The position numbers and the translations under genes are program-made. A stretch of 64,000 nt of DNA from Conchocele bisecta (taxonomy: Eukaryota > Mollusca > Bivalvia > Lucinida > Thyasiridae). Location: positions 25,051,919 to 25,115,918 of the forward strand of contig CM055279.1 in the NCBI GenBank assembly GCA_029237695.1, written 5' to 3'. Under the pieces are notes generated by a model. It was not told the origin of the DNA, made no database searches, and saw only the letters and a list, made by a program, of their open reading frames with translations. This document shows, piece by piece, positions 11,476-22,671 of the stretch; the stretch's first letter is position 1; each line of letters begins with the position of its first letter.

Positions 11476-11983
11476 CAACACATTTTCACTTTAGTACTGC
11501 CCCGTGCAGGCACCGGGGCGGGATCAACTGATCCTGAGAATAGTGCTGCAGTAGCCATTGCTTGTCGTAAAAGGCGACTAAACTGGCTTAACGATTGGGT
11601 TCATACTTTCCGGAACCCACTATACCGGATTTGGCCCTCATGTACATTTTTGGCTTTCTTGTATGTGAGAGTTGAGTCGGGCTATGCCCCATATATAAAA
11701 GTAAAGATTAGCGCTAATCCTATTACTTTTAGGGGATGGGATAAATGATGCTGGTGTGGCGAGGGCCTGGCACCAGATCAGGTTGTTCTAATTTCAGGAC
11801 TGAATATATATTTTGATTGTAAATATTGAGTTCTGAAGTTGGGATTTACCCCCCTTGGACAGGTGGATATGGGACTCGACCCCGTTGACCCGTCTGCGTG
11901 TAGACTCCTTGAGGCTTGTACCTCTATGTCAGAAAAGCGGACGTTAAACCCTATTCACTCACTCACTCACTCACTTTAGTACT
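11476..11983 (+). mobile_element. Retroposon S2, intact, with 13-bp target-site duplication
   Basis: 482-bp element (11489-11970) ending in (CACT)n and flanked by perfect TCACTTTAGTACT at 11476-11488 and 11971-11983. The middle resembles S1 (GATTTGGCCCTCATGTACAT, GGCCTGGCACCAGATCAGG), so S1 and S2 are one superfamily with different tails. A pol III B box is not convincing. Confidence 0.8.
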
Positions 11984-12034
11984 ATATTTATTAAAGGTGA
12001 CTAGTTTCATAAGAAATGTGGCATAGTCAACATG

Positions 12035-12276
12035 TTTAACCCTTTCAACACCACAGACCTCTATAGAGACAATGTTTGCAAACAGTGCAGATCCAGATGA
12101 GCCGGCTCGTAACGAGCCGTCTCATCAGGATCTCCACTGTTTGTTAATAATTTTAAACGTCATACAGATTACCCTTTTAGAAGAATGGGATAATTTGAAT
12201 GAACAAAATTAATGAAATAGCGTGAAACATTGGCATGGAACATCCGATCAAGTTACTTGGTGTTGAAAGGGTTAAT
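12035..12276 (-). mobile_element. TTAA-2 MITE, full copy
   Basis: TTAACCCTTTCAACACC and GTTGAAAGGGTTAA at the ends; the centre has GAGCCGGCTCGTAACGAGCC. Confidence 0.75.
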
Positions 12277-12475
12277 AAATATCATATTAAATCATCACTC
12301 GTGTAAGATCCTCTATTTTCAAACCTGTTTGCTGAAAGTGGGTTTGTGTAGACACTGCTGAAAATTTCTTTGAACAAAGTATCCACGAGAATCGCGATTC
12401 ACACACAGGTGAAAGACTCGGACATATGACACAATTTAAAATGCCCATGAAAAATCTCATTATCTCACCCACCAG

Positions 12476-12784
12476 TAGCCTATTTCACCAACATTGCAAA
12501 GTATACTTTTCTAGCAAAGTATACTTTGAGGGAGAAATTTTCAATTTTATGATAAATTTATTAATTTTTATTATACTGAATTTATTACATTATCACAGCC
12601 ATTTTTGGCTGTGATAATGTAATACATTCAGTATAATAATTCTGCATACTTTTAATCATCAAATATATGCAGTAGTTAGTTCTGTATGGAATAATGCATT
12701 TTGGGGAAAAGTAAATGATTACTCCCTCAAAGTATACTTTCCTAGAAAAGTATACTTTGCAATGTTGATGAAATCGGCTACTGG
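12476..12784 (+). mobile_element. Family A MITE
   Basis: CAGTAGCCTATTTCACCAAC to GATGAAATCGGCTACTG with an intact central palindrome. Confidence 0.88.
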
Positions 12785-13260
12785 TCTGACTTCTGTTTAT
12801 TATATAGTACACAATACAGTACGATACCAACTGGGTGGGGTAATGGGATTTTTGTGTCACATGTAAATGCTCATTGAAAAAAAGTCCATTACCCCACCCA
12901 CATGGTCTCTTTCTGTACTGTTTCCAATAATATAGTAAACGGTACAGTACGAGATCAGGTGGGTGGGGTAATGGGATTTTTTATGGGCATTTTTGTGTGT
13001 GTCAAAGGTCCGAGTCTTCCACCTGTGGATTCACACACGTGTAAGCCAGAATCACCATATGTCTATTTGTTGTTCTATGCCGTCAACACATGTCCATGTA
13101 TGTATGTGTTATGACAATTAAATTGTAATATATTTGATGAAAAATGTGTGTGCATTTATCACGTCCAGGCTTTATTAAATTCCTTTCTGTGACTGGAGAA
13201 GTGGGGCTGATGGCATTTGCGACCAATGTAGCTCCAGACTAGCCTGTGAATTAGGGTCTG
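12785..13260. repeat. Short inverted segments and family K left end
   Basis: GGTGGGGTAATGGGATTTTT occurs at about 12834 and 12962, with ATTACCCCACCCA inverted at 12889. K left end (TGTGACTGGAGAAGTGGGGC) is at 13190-13260. Confidence 0.5.
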
Positions 13261-13319
13261 TTATACTTCTAACAAATAAATAGCAACATTGCCATCAATT
13301 GTAGACCACAATCTTCTTG

Positions 13320-13510
13320 CTCATTATCGGTCTGTTGAACGGACGTCAATCCCCAGTCAGTCAATCAATCTCCCCATACAGATGTTCCGTACTGATTTTG
13401 AGACCCCCTCCCCCAGCCCCAATGCAGCAGGTTGAATATTGGATCGAACCCGTTGGTCCGGTCTTAAATGACCTTAGCTTTTGATAGGCTGTTAAACATC
13501 AATAACTCAA
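13320..13510 (+). repeat. S1-type 3' end fragment
   Basis: CCAATGCAGCAGGTTGAATA, GGATCGAACCCGTTGG and TAGGCTGTTAAACATCAATA match the S1 3' end. Confidence 0.55.
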
Positions 13511-14262
13511 ATCAAACCATACAGGTACATTCCCGTCCGTATATGACCTTGCTGTTGAATGGATGTAAACCACCAATCAATCCCCCATACATGTGCGTTC
13601 CCATATGTATATGGCATTGCTGTTGAACGGGCGTAAAACACCAATTAATCCCCCATGCAGGCGCATTCCCATATGTAGATCACATTTCTGTTGAATGGAC
13701 GTAAAACACCAATCAATCTCCCCATGCAGGTGCATTCCCATACATGTATATAACCTTGCTGTTGAACGGACATAAATTACCAACCAATCCCACATACAGG
13801 TGCATTCTGATTCGAATATGACCTCGCTGTTGAACGGACGTCAAACCCCAATCAATCAATTCCCCCATACAGGTGCATTCCTGTCTGTATAGGACCTTGC
13901 TGTTGAACAGACATAAACCCCAATCAATCCCCATACAGGTGCATTCCTGTCTGTATATGACCTTGCTGTTGAACGGACTTAAACCCCAATCAATCCCCCA
14001 TACAGGTGCATTCCTGTCTGTATATGACCTTGCTGTTGAACAGACATGAACCCAAATCAACCAATCCCCCCGATACATGTGCATTCCCGTCTGTATATGA
14101 CCTCGCTGTTGAACGGACGTCAAGCCACAATCAATCAATCCCCCATACAGGTGCATTCCTGTCCGTATATGACATTGCTGTAGAACAGACGTCAAACCAC
14201 AATAAGTCCATCCCACATACAGATACATTCCCGTCTGTATATTATAACATACCTACCATAGC
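13510..14262 (+). repeat. Minisatellite, about 69-bp unit, eleven copies
   Basis: Repeats CCCCATACAGGTGCATTCC, CTGTATATGACCTTGCTGTT and GAACGGACGTAAACCCCAA at steps of 66-73 bp. The unit ends like a retroposon tail (CCAATCAATC). A 171-codon minus-strand frame through it is a by-product. Confidence 0.85.
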
Positions 14263-14864
14263 AAAGCTGACTTAATAACGAATAGCATAGACCCTGACTT
14301 CGCAGATTCAGAAAGTCTGACAAGCATTGTCCATGGTCTTCTATAAGTCACAAACTAGGAGCATGATCGAATTGTTTTAACACGACAGTATGTCTTCTGT
14401 GCATTAGTGGCGAACAGCATATACCCTGATCAGACTGCGCGAATGCGTGGTCGCAAACGTCGCGGAAGCTCGGTCTGGTCTTGGTCTCGCGTCGTAAGGT
14501 TCATTTTATTCCACTGTGGACCTATTGATTTTTAACCTAATCTCGGTACGTTTGCTGTTCATGGTGTCATAAGCCATTGGATTATCTATTGTGGGTGTCG
14601 ATTGAATTTATTTAGTAAACTCGTCCCAAATACCACGAAACATTTCTTATCGAATATCAGACCAAATCAGCCCCGGATCAACATGTGCTTCGACGCAGTC
14701 CGTACACCGTTTGACGATAGGGAACTATTTATGTTGCCTCCATAAGAAAATACGTTACGTCCGTATCAAGTTGTATGTGCTAACGGCTCGGAGTTATGCG
14801 TGCCGAATGATATTGTTATGCCCCGCCACCGAATGGTGAGGGGGCATATAGTTTTTTATAGTTT
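14263..14864. other. Decayed K fragments and a GTGAGGGGGCATATAG repeat head
   Basis: CAGACTGCGCGAATGCG near 14432 resembles K. TATGCCCCGCCACCGAATGG at 14818 resembles the GTCC-rich repeats. Nothing coding. Confidence 0.4.
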
Positions 14865-14965
14865 CACTAAACTTCATACGACTAAAATGTTCGTAAGTTA
14901 AAAAATATGATGGTCTATCAATTTCACATTAACACTGTGTTCTTGTTTTCAATTATTGTATTTAC
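14865..14965 (+). repeat. Family H half copy
   Basis: GTTTCACTAAACTTCATACG and ACTAAAATGTTCGTAAGTT, as at 16748 and 22797. Confidence 0.65.
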
Positions 14966-15106
14966 ATGTCTTGACCATAGGCTGTATATACATGTACCAG
15001 TATCCAGAACAGAGACCTGGTTTGGCCCTCGGGTACGTCTTTGGCATTATTGTATGTGAGGGTTTAATTTGGTTCTGCCCCTTGTATGAGTAATACGATT
15101 ATTCCT

Positions 15107-15467
15107 ATTTATCCCGTCAACTATGTCGCTACTAGACGTGAAAAGCAGGTACGTGTATTTTTTCTCGTTCACGTCTAGTAGATACGTCATTATGTATGAC
15201 GTTACGTCATTATGAGAATGACGTAACACGATAATCTTGTCGCTTCAGAAGACAAACTTATGAGGCCACAAATGCATTTTTAGAGACATTTGAACAACTT
15301 TGATGTGGTTAACGGGATAAATAGAATATTATTATAGTGTCATGAACGTGAATAAATATCTGACTCGGCTCGAAATCAGGATGTGCTCGGCAAGCCTCGC
15401 CCATCCTGATTTCTCAACCTCGACAGATATTTATTCACGTTCATGACACTATACTAATATTCTCTAT
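15107..15467. repeat. Family B variant, copy 1
   Basis: Two joined palindromes: TATCCCGTCAACTATG ... GGTTAACGGGATAAA, then ATAGTGTCATGAACGTGAAT inverted to its complement, ending ATTCTCTATT. Confidence 0.8.
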
Positions 15468-15536
15468 TACTTTTAGGGGAATGGGCCAAATGACTGGTGT
15501 GGATGTACCTGGCGCTATGTAAGGTTATTCTAATTT

Positions 15537-15904
15537 ATCCCGTCAACTATGTCGCTACTAGACGTGAAAAGCAGGTACGTGTATTTTTTCTCGTTCACGT
15601 CTAGTAGATACGTCATTATGTATGACGTTACGTCATTATGAGAATGACGTAACACGATAATCTTGTCGCTTCAGAAGACAAACTTATGAGGCCACAAATG
15701 CATTTTTAGAGACATTTGAACAACTTTGATAACAACTTTGTGTGGTTAACGGGATAAATAGAATATTATTATAGTGTCATGAACGTGAATAAATATCTGA
15801 CTCGGCTCGAAATCAGGATGTGCTCGGCAAGCCTCGCCCATCCTGATTTCTCAGCCTCGACAGATATTTATTCACGTTCATGACACTATACTAATATTCT
15901 CTAT
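15537..15904. repeat. Family B variant, copy 2
   Basis: Almost identical to 15107-15467 except for a short duplication (AACAACTTTG) near 15730 and single substitutions. The host ATTT is present on both sides. Confidence 0.8.
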
Positions 15905-15925
15905 TTCAGGGCTGACTATAAGTGT

Positions 15926-16550
15926 ATACAGTATAGTAAATACATGGTTAGTGCCGTCGAATATAAAATATATTCGGTTGAGCCTTAGACAGCTTTATTC
16001 GGGGCGAAACCGAATATATTTTATGTTCGACGGCACTAATCGTGTATTTAATTTATACCGCAGACCAAACTTAATCGTTTGAACGTGCGTGACGTCATGT
16101 TTTGACGTCATTCCCTCGCCATACGTCACAAATCTAACGACGTCATTCAAAGCAAAATGGCGGCGTCCACGCTAGGTAGATTTTGGTATTGTATCTTGAC
16201 TAAATCTCCGATCTATTTACGATGAGCTTCACTATTGACTGGTTTTAGACTGCACAGTTGTCATAATAAGTATTGCAATCATAATGGACATATCCATGTC
16301 GTTGGTTACGTCGCATATACTGTAAAAATTGACAAAATTCAACTGAACAGACAGCGATTTCGATTTTAAAAGTAGCCGCTATCTTGAATTTGCTGTTCAG
16401 ACTGACCAATCAGAGGCCGCGATTAGGGGTCAAAGGTGAACAAATAAAGGCAAAAACGGCATGTATATAGGTATATTAGATTACTTCAGATATAAACAGC
16501 ATTTATTCAACCCCTTTATTATGCTGCATGGAGCAATGGTTGCGGTATAA
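15926..16550. repeat. Palindrome-bearing insert with CRE-like sites
   Basis: Hairpin 15951-16040 (AGTGCCGTCGAATATAAAAT arms), ends TATACCGCA / TGCGGTATAAATG inverted, and TGACGTCA at 16090-16097 and 16103-16110. Confidence 0.55.
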
Positions 16551-16747
16551 ATGTATTTCGATGTAAATATTCCGTTCTTATTTTGGGATTTTCTCCCCAA
16601 TGCTGCAGCTTACATGCGGGATCGAACCCGTTGGCCGGGCTTTAAATAACCTTAGTTGTTGATAGGCCGTTAAACACCAATATATCAAATATAATACAAC
16701 TATTTGAATTTGCAAGACTATCGGAATCTACAAATGTTAACAAACCT

Positions 16748-16992
16748 GGTGGCCGTTTCACTAAACTTCGTCAGACTAAAATGTTCGTAAGTTCACATTT
16801 AGGATTGTCTGGAAATTTCAATTGATGACTTTACATTTATTGAGCATTTGCTGCATATGCAGCCTATGCTCAATAAATGTAAATCCAATAATTGTTTTCA
16901 AGAAAACATTGTTAATGTGAAATTTACAGACTATCATAATTTTGCACTTACGAACATTTTAGTCGTACGAAGTTTAGTGAAATGGGCCCCGG
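16748..16992 (+). repeat. Family H palindrome, full copy
   Basis: Ends CGTTTCACTAAACTTCGT / ACGAAGTTTAGTGAAATG with an inner palindrome TTTACATTTATTGAGCAT. Confidence 0.82.
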
Positions 16993-17109
16993 GTCTCTTC
17001 ACTGCGGGCTCGTTATGTATTATACGAGTTTTCTCGCGATACTTCCGTTATGATGGAAATTGACGAAAGTCTCCGAGCCGACTCGAAAGTTACTCGGAGA
17101 TTTTTGTGT

Positions 17110-17222
17110 AGCCACAGTTAGATCACTGTTCGTCCGCATGTATGAGGAGATAATCCGCTTGCTATAGCGAGCGGATTATCGATCGTACATGCGGACGAAC
17201 GTGATCTAACTGTGTTGTCACA
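17110..17222. repeat. Family Q hairpin
   Basis: Arms of about 50 bp: AGTTAGATCACTGTTCGTCC to its complement at 17195-17214. A second copy is at 30040-30142. Confidence 0.85.
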
Positions 17223-18056
17223 TCATCATGTCCATCCGTACATTACCCATGTGCTGTGTAAATGCAGAAACAAAACTCGAAAATGTATCGGAGATGTGAT
17301 AACTGAGGATAAAATCAATTTCGGAATAAATCCAATTGCGATTATTAACCCTTTATGAAAAGGGGGTGTTTTTGTTCTCAAAAATATTAAAATTACTTTA
17401 AAAAAGTCCAGATCCTGATGAGACGGCTCGTTACGAGCCGGCTCATCTGGATCTGCACTTTTTGCATAAACCGCTATAGCGGGATTTCGCGTTCAAAGGG
17501 TTAATATCATAACGTATTATTACGTACAACTTGTTATAGCTGATATAACAACGTGGCTTCATCAATCAGTATTTCGGCTATTGGTCTATTAATCCGTAAA
17601 TATCAGCCAATGCATATACATTACGCTAACTTTTCATTATTAACGGATCGTATACGGAATTAAATCAGGCACCCGTGACTTTATATGACATTATTGAAAT
17701 TGGATTTGCAGCCGTGTATGAGAGAATGTACTTTCTCGGTACTGTTATTATTATTGAGGGGAAAAAACCCACTAGTGATTGCGTATAGCTTTGGAAAGTT
17801 CGCAAACATTAAGTTAAAATTTAACAGAAATTTAGAAAGAAAACAAGACTACTGTATGAAGTCCTGTAAACTTGGATCTAAACGACGAACGACGTAATTT
17901 CTGTAACAGTAAGGTATGTTTTCACCTCTAGCTAGTCGGGTAGTTATCCTATGATGTATAGACTTTTTGTCAGTTGTACAAATTGATAGGGGTTAAACTG
18001 ATTTTGATAAACACGCTCTAACGGAATTGATTTTCTTCCGCCACGTAAAATGAAGT
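17223..18056. other. TTAA-2 copy; otherwise nothing recognised
   Basis: 17349-17505 is TTAA-2 with TTAA on both sides and its left third missing. The remainder shows no coding frame. Confidence 0.5.
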
Positions 18057-18410
18057 TTGTTCGTTTGTTTATTGGCGTTTAACGGCCTATCAACAGCTAA
18101 GGTCACTTAAGGCGAGACCAACGGATTCGATCCCGCATTTAACCTGCTGCATTTGGGGGGGGGGGGGGGGGGTGGGTGGGATTCCAAAATCAGAACTGAA
18201 TATTTACAATATATAACGGAATAACCTGACCTGGTGCCAGGTCCATACCGCACCAAAGTCACTTGGCCCATTCCCTTATTAAAAAGTAATACCGGTAGAA
18301 TTACTCTTATAAGGGGTATAACCAGATTCAACATACAAAATGCCAAAGACGTATTTTGATAGCCTGTTGATAGGCCGGTAAACACCAATAGACAAATAAA
18401 CACACACCAG
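18057..18410 (-). mobile_element. Inverted S1 copy abutting a forward S1 3' end
   Basis: 18060-18356 reads S1 on the minus strand, with a poly(G) run at 18157. 18358-18408 is a forward S1 tail (TTGATAGGCCGGTAAACACC). Confidence 0.65.
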
Positions 18411-18475
18411 TAATGAATCTAAATTATAGTTTCAATTCTTTATATCCGGATTCATGAGTGTGCACTCGTGAATCC

Positions 18476-18786
18476 TGATTTATCCCGTCAACACAGTGCG
18501 TATGTGCCGTGAAACACGGTGCCGTGAAACATTTTTGATATCCTGTCAATACGACCTAATCACTGCGTATGAATATGTGTGGTGACTGGGGTTATTATTT
18601 TGCATTTTAAAGCCATTTGTAGGTATTGACGGGATAAATAGAATAGTAGGTTAGTGCCGTGATGGGAAAAATATCTGGCGCGGCACGAAAACGGGATGTG
18701 CTCGGCAGAGCCTCGCCCATCCCGTTTCCTAAGCCTTGCCATATATTTTTTTCCCATTCACGGCACTAACCTACTATTCTCTATAA
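18476..18786 (+). repeat. Family B double palindrome
   Basis: ATCCCGTCAACACAGTGCGT to TTGACGGGATAAATAGAATA, then the AGTAGGTTAGTGCCGTGA palindrome ending TACTATTCTCTAT. Confidence 0.85.
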
Positions 18787-18819
18787 GGATCATCACTATA
18801 ATGCACTGCCGTTTCATTT

Positions 18820-19040
18820 GCTGAATAGCGAACAGTGCAGGCCCTGATCAGACTGCGCGGATAAGGATCCAAACTATAATTTAAATGTAGAAACGTTACT
18901 GCTGTTTCATTGGCTGAATAGCGAACAGTGCAGGCCCTGATCCGTAAGTCCCCTGCGTTGCACGCAGAAAATTCGGGTCAGCCTGCGCCTACACTGGTCG
19001 CGGTGGCGAGAAACCTCATTTCTCCAGTCACAGCCACTTA
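18820..19040. repeat. Family K, direct duplication of one part
   Basis: TTTCATTTGCTGAATAGCGAA and CAGTGCAGGCCCTGATC occur twice about 78 bp apart; ends in TTCTCCAGTCACAGCCACT. Confidence 0.6.
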
Positions 19041-19297
19041 TGAGATACGCCATGGCATTTTGTACCATCGGACATCTGCGTAATTTCATGCAATTCTCAA
19101 ATTTACAATGTTTTTCATAAATTAAGTCAAAAGTTGACAACAATTTCAGAGTACATGCGGAATATGATTCCGCATGTACTCTGAAAATATTGTCAACCTT
19201 TGACCCCATTTAAGGAAAATATTGTAAATTTTGTAAACGTATTTCATGAAATTACGCAGATGTCCGAAGGTACAAAATGCCATGGCGTGTCTCATAT
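19040..19297. repeat. Family P palindrome
   Basis: TGAGATACGCCATGGCATTT at the left is inverted at the right (AAATGCCATGGCGTGTCTCA). The centre ATTCCGCATGTACTCTGA is fully paired. Confidence 0.82.
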
Positions 19298-20044
19298 AAG
19301 AACTTGTATATTTTTACTAGATATTGTGTATGAGTTGACGTTGAATGGATTATCTTGTTTATCATTAGTTTATATGTCTTCGTCGGTATGAGGACGTTTG
19401 GTAACTGTGCTATTACCCGTATGCTACAATGGACGAGGTATTATAAGTGAACTACAATGAAATTATAAGGGAATTATCTCCGAGACGACAATAGGAAGTG
19501 AAGGTAATAGAAAATTAATTCATACCAATGGATATGTGACATACTTCCTGTGATAATTTATATTCATATATGGTTTTCAATTTCGTTCGGTCGTTTCATG
19601 AATGGTATGGACGTATTTAAATAAGATGACTTCTGGAAATTCTGGATTTAAGCTGTGGATTTGATATCAGTTATGGTATGTTTCACAATAATTTACGATA
19701 TAAATCGACACTTATCTCGTAAACAAATTTGGTTTACTTTCGACAGGTAGAAACGAAAAAACACCTGTATGTATGTATGTACATGTCATGCTGATCATTT
19801 GTACATGTAGTATGTACGTGTATACATGTTACGTGATATGAGCGCAAAATGTTTGTTCGGTTTGTACCACCATACTATAATTACGTGTTGTGTTTTGGTT
19901 TAATTGTTGGAAAATGTGACAACGAGCGGACAACAATATTATTAATAATTATAACATATAAAATAGAATTTAAATAGAGGATCTTACATGCTTGTTGATG
20001 TAATATGATATTGTATAAGAAACGAGATCAGGCCTAGTTTCGTC
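19298..20044. other. No feature recognised
   Basis: AT-rich, no shared repeat, no coding-like frame longer than about 60 codons. Confidence 0.5.
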
Positions 20045-20510
20045 AACGAGATACTGATAATTAAGGAATAAAACCATGGGCTGTTGCGTTTACTGGGGTG
20101 GGCTATACATTTTGTCTGTTTAAAGTTTGCGAGGAGTCCAAGGACTCCTCGCAAACTTTAAGCACATTAAATGTATTGTGAACCACAGTAAAAGCAACAA
20201 CCCATGATTGTATTACTTATATTTACACTGCATTTTATGATCGTTTCAAAAATGTAAATAACCAAATATGGCGTTAAAATTAAGAATACTATTGTTTTAC
20301 GTCAATTTGTCGCAATTCCTGGAACAGCGACGTTGCCGGTCAATAGCGTGGGCTTATAATTGACGACCTCGTGGAATTTATGGACGTCAAACGAACTTTA
20401 ACCAATCAACAGCATGACGCGACGGCACGTGTGTGTATTGTATTGGGATGTAAACGCAGTATGTATAATGGGCGTTTGCATTATGAATTTATAGAAGGTG
20501 TAAATATTAA
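20045..20510 (+). repeat. Family J element
   Basis: CCATGGGCTGTTGCGTTTAC, a hairpin GTTTGCGAGGAGTCC around 20127-20160, then TTTACGTCAATTTGTCGCAA and GGGATGTAAACGCAGTA. Shared with 59205-59600 and 60290-60470. Confidence 0.7.
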
Positions 20511-20683
20511 GTCATATTAAGTCAACACAGATGTACGCATGGCGCTTTCTATGCAATCGGTTGTCATTAGAAATATGTACGCATAGTCACACACATGTTG
20601 CATAAAATGTATTGCATAAGCGCATCACCATACATTGAAACGGTACTGATAAGGTAACGTGTTTTCCCTAGCGATCTCATTTA

Positions 20684-20968
20684 CATATTTATCCCGTCAA
20701 CACAGTGCGTATGTGCCGTGAAACACGGTGCCGTGAAACACGGTGCCGTGAAACATTTTTGATATCCAGTCAATACAATTTTTGCATTTTACAGCCATTT
20801 GTAGGTGTTAACGGGATAAATAGAATAGTAGGTTAGTGCGGTGAATGGGAAAACATATCTGGCGCGGCACGGAAACGGGATGTGCTCGGCAGAGCCTCGC
20901 CCATCCCGTTTCCTGAGCCTTGCCAGATATTTTTTCCCATTCACGGCACTAACATACTATTCTCTATT
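20684..20968 (+). repeat. Family B double palindrome
   Basis: Contains a duplicated CACGGTGCCGTGAAA unit; ATTTAT is present at both outer edges. Confidence 0.85.
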
Positions 20969-21084
20969 TATCACACCACTGTAGTGTATTATGATTTTAA
21001 TATACCGTTTTAACACACAGTGAAAGCCGATTGTATGTAATAAAACCCGCCAAACGTGTGAATAGCTATCTGACTACAACACAT

Positions 21085-21539
21085 ACAACTAGATTAGTGG
21101 GTGGAAGGTGGGTGCAAGCGATGGGTAATTTAACGATCGGGGTTCATCCTTACCGGAATTCCGACTGGAGACCTGGTTTGGCCCTCACATACGTCTTTGG
21201 CATTTTGTATGTGACAGTTGAATCTGGTTATACCCCTTATGTGAGCATTACGAGTGTTCGTAATCCTATTTTAGGGGAAGGGGCCAAGTGACTTTGGTGT
21301 GGTATGGACCTGCCACCAGGTCAGATTATTCTAATTTCAGGGCTGAATATATTGTTTCTCGATTAAATATTCAGTTCTGATTTTGGAAACTTTCCCCCCA
21401 ATACAGCAGGTTAAAACAGGATCGAACCCGCTTGCATGGCCTTACATGACCTTAGCTGTTGATAGGTCGTTAAACACCAATAAACAAACAAACAAACAAA
21501 CAAACAAACAAACAAACAAACAAACAAACAACTAGATTA
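21085..21539 (+). mobile_element. Retroposon S1, intact, with 12-bp target-site duplication
   Basis: The element at 21097-21527 ends in about twelve AAAC units and is flanked by perfect ACAACTAGATTA at 21085-21096 and 21528-21539. It is the reference copy for S1. Confidence 0.85.
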
Positions 21540-21746
21540 ACCCTTTCAACACCACATGCCTGTGCATTGGTATTGGCAAACGAGCCGTCTCATCAGGATT
21601 TGCACCTTTTGCAAGTAAGATTTATATTTTTGAGAACAAAAGCACCCCCTTTTCATCAATGGAATAGTCTGAAGATCGTTTTGCGACATTTGGATTGGTT
21701 GCAAAATTAACATATCATTCCAGTTGCTTAGGCGTGAAAGGGTTAA
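21537..21746 (-). mobile_element. TTAA-2 MITE, part of palindrome deleted
   Basis: TTAA at 21537 and 21743; ends CCCTTTCAACACC and GGCGTGAAAGGG. One arm of the central palindrome is missing. It sits on the last bases of the S1 target duplication. Confidence 0.7.
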
Positions 21747-21811
21747 GGGAATTACATGTACATGCAAACTAATCTATGGACTCTTGTAAATAATCAGTCT
21801 ACATCTGAAGT

Positions 21812-22517
21812 GGTGGATGGCAGGCAATGGGTAATTTAATGACCGGGGTTCATCCTTACCGGTATCCCGAACGGAGACATGTAGCCGATTTCACCAACAT
21901 TGCAAACTATACTTATCTAGCAAAGTATACTTTGAAGGAGTAATCATTTATTTTTCCCGAAATGCATTATTTCATATAGAACTAACGACTGCATATATTT
22001 GATGATTAAAAGTATGCATAATTATTATACTGAATTTATTACATTATCACAGACAAGATGGCTGTGATAATGTAATAAATTCAGTATAATAAAAATTTAT
22101 AAAATTAACCTAAAATTGAAAAGTTCTCCCTCAAAGTATACTTTGCTAGATAAGTATAGTTTTCAATGTTGGTGAAATAGGCTACATGTTTGACCCTCAG
22201 ATACGTCTTTGGCTTTCTTGTATGTGAGGGTTTAATCTGGTTATACCCATTGTATGCATAATACGATTATTCCTAATCCTATTACTGTCGGAGGAAGGGG
22301 CCAAATGACTTTGGTGTGGTATGAACATGGCACCAGTTCCGGTTATTATAATTTCAGGTCTAAATATATATATATTTATTTCAATGTAAATATTCCGTTC
22401 TGATTTTAGAATGTTCTCCCCGATGCAGCAGGTTACAATACATGCGTGATTAAATCTGTTGGCCCGGCTTTAAATGACATTATCTGTTGTTAGGCCGTTA
22501 AACACCAAACAAACAAA
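21812..22517 (+). mobile_element. Retroposon S1 interrupted by a family A MITE
   Basis: S1 is present at 21812-21880 and 22187-22517. The family A copy occupies 21881-22186, joined at GAGACAT / ATGTTTGACC. Confidence 0.82.
21881..22186 (-). mobile_element. Family A MITE
   Basis: GTAGCCGATTTCACCAAC to GTTGGTGAAATAGGCTAC, full length. Confidence 0.88.
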
Positions 22518-22671
22518 CATCTAAAGCTGTTTCTGAGTTGAAGTATGATGCGAATAACCAACAAGTTTGTCAAGGAGGCATATCCATGTTTTACAAACGT
22601 AATGTCTAGTTCCTATTAGAACGTTGCTGTTGAACTGACGTAAAACCCAAATTAATCAAATGATCCTATAC

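Larger units (their letters stand above)
15008..16690 (+). mobile_element. Retroposon S1 split into four pieces by three insertions
   Basis: S1 pieces at about 15008-15106, 15468-15536, 15905-15925 and 16550-16690 follow each other in the order seen in the intact S1 at 21097. The inserts are two B-variant palindromes and a third element of about 620 bp. Confidence 0.75.

Noticed and set aside
13713..14228. 171-codon minus-strand open frame
   Set aside because: It runs through the 69-bp minisatellite; the repeated 'QECTCMG' pattern follows the DNA unit and shows no protein family.
18476..18786. Family B as a Helitron (starts TC after A, ends in hairpin)
   Set aside because: The right end reads CTCTAT rather than CTRR, and some copies have ATTT or ATTTAT on both sides, which Helitrons do not duplicate.
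21420..21435. tRNA B-box-like GGATCGAACCC in S1 elements
   Set aside because: It matches a B box only on the strand opposite to the (AAAC)n tail, and no A box lies at a suitable distance, so no pol III promoter is called.
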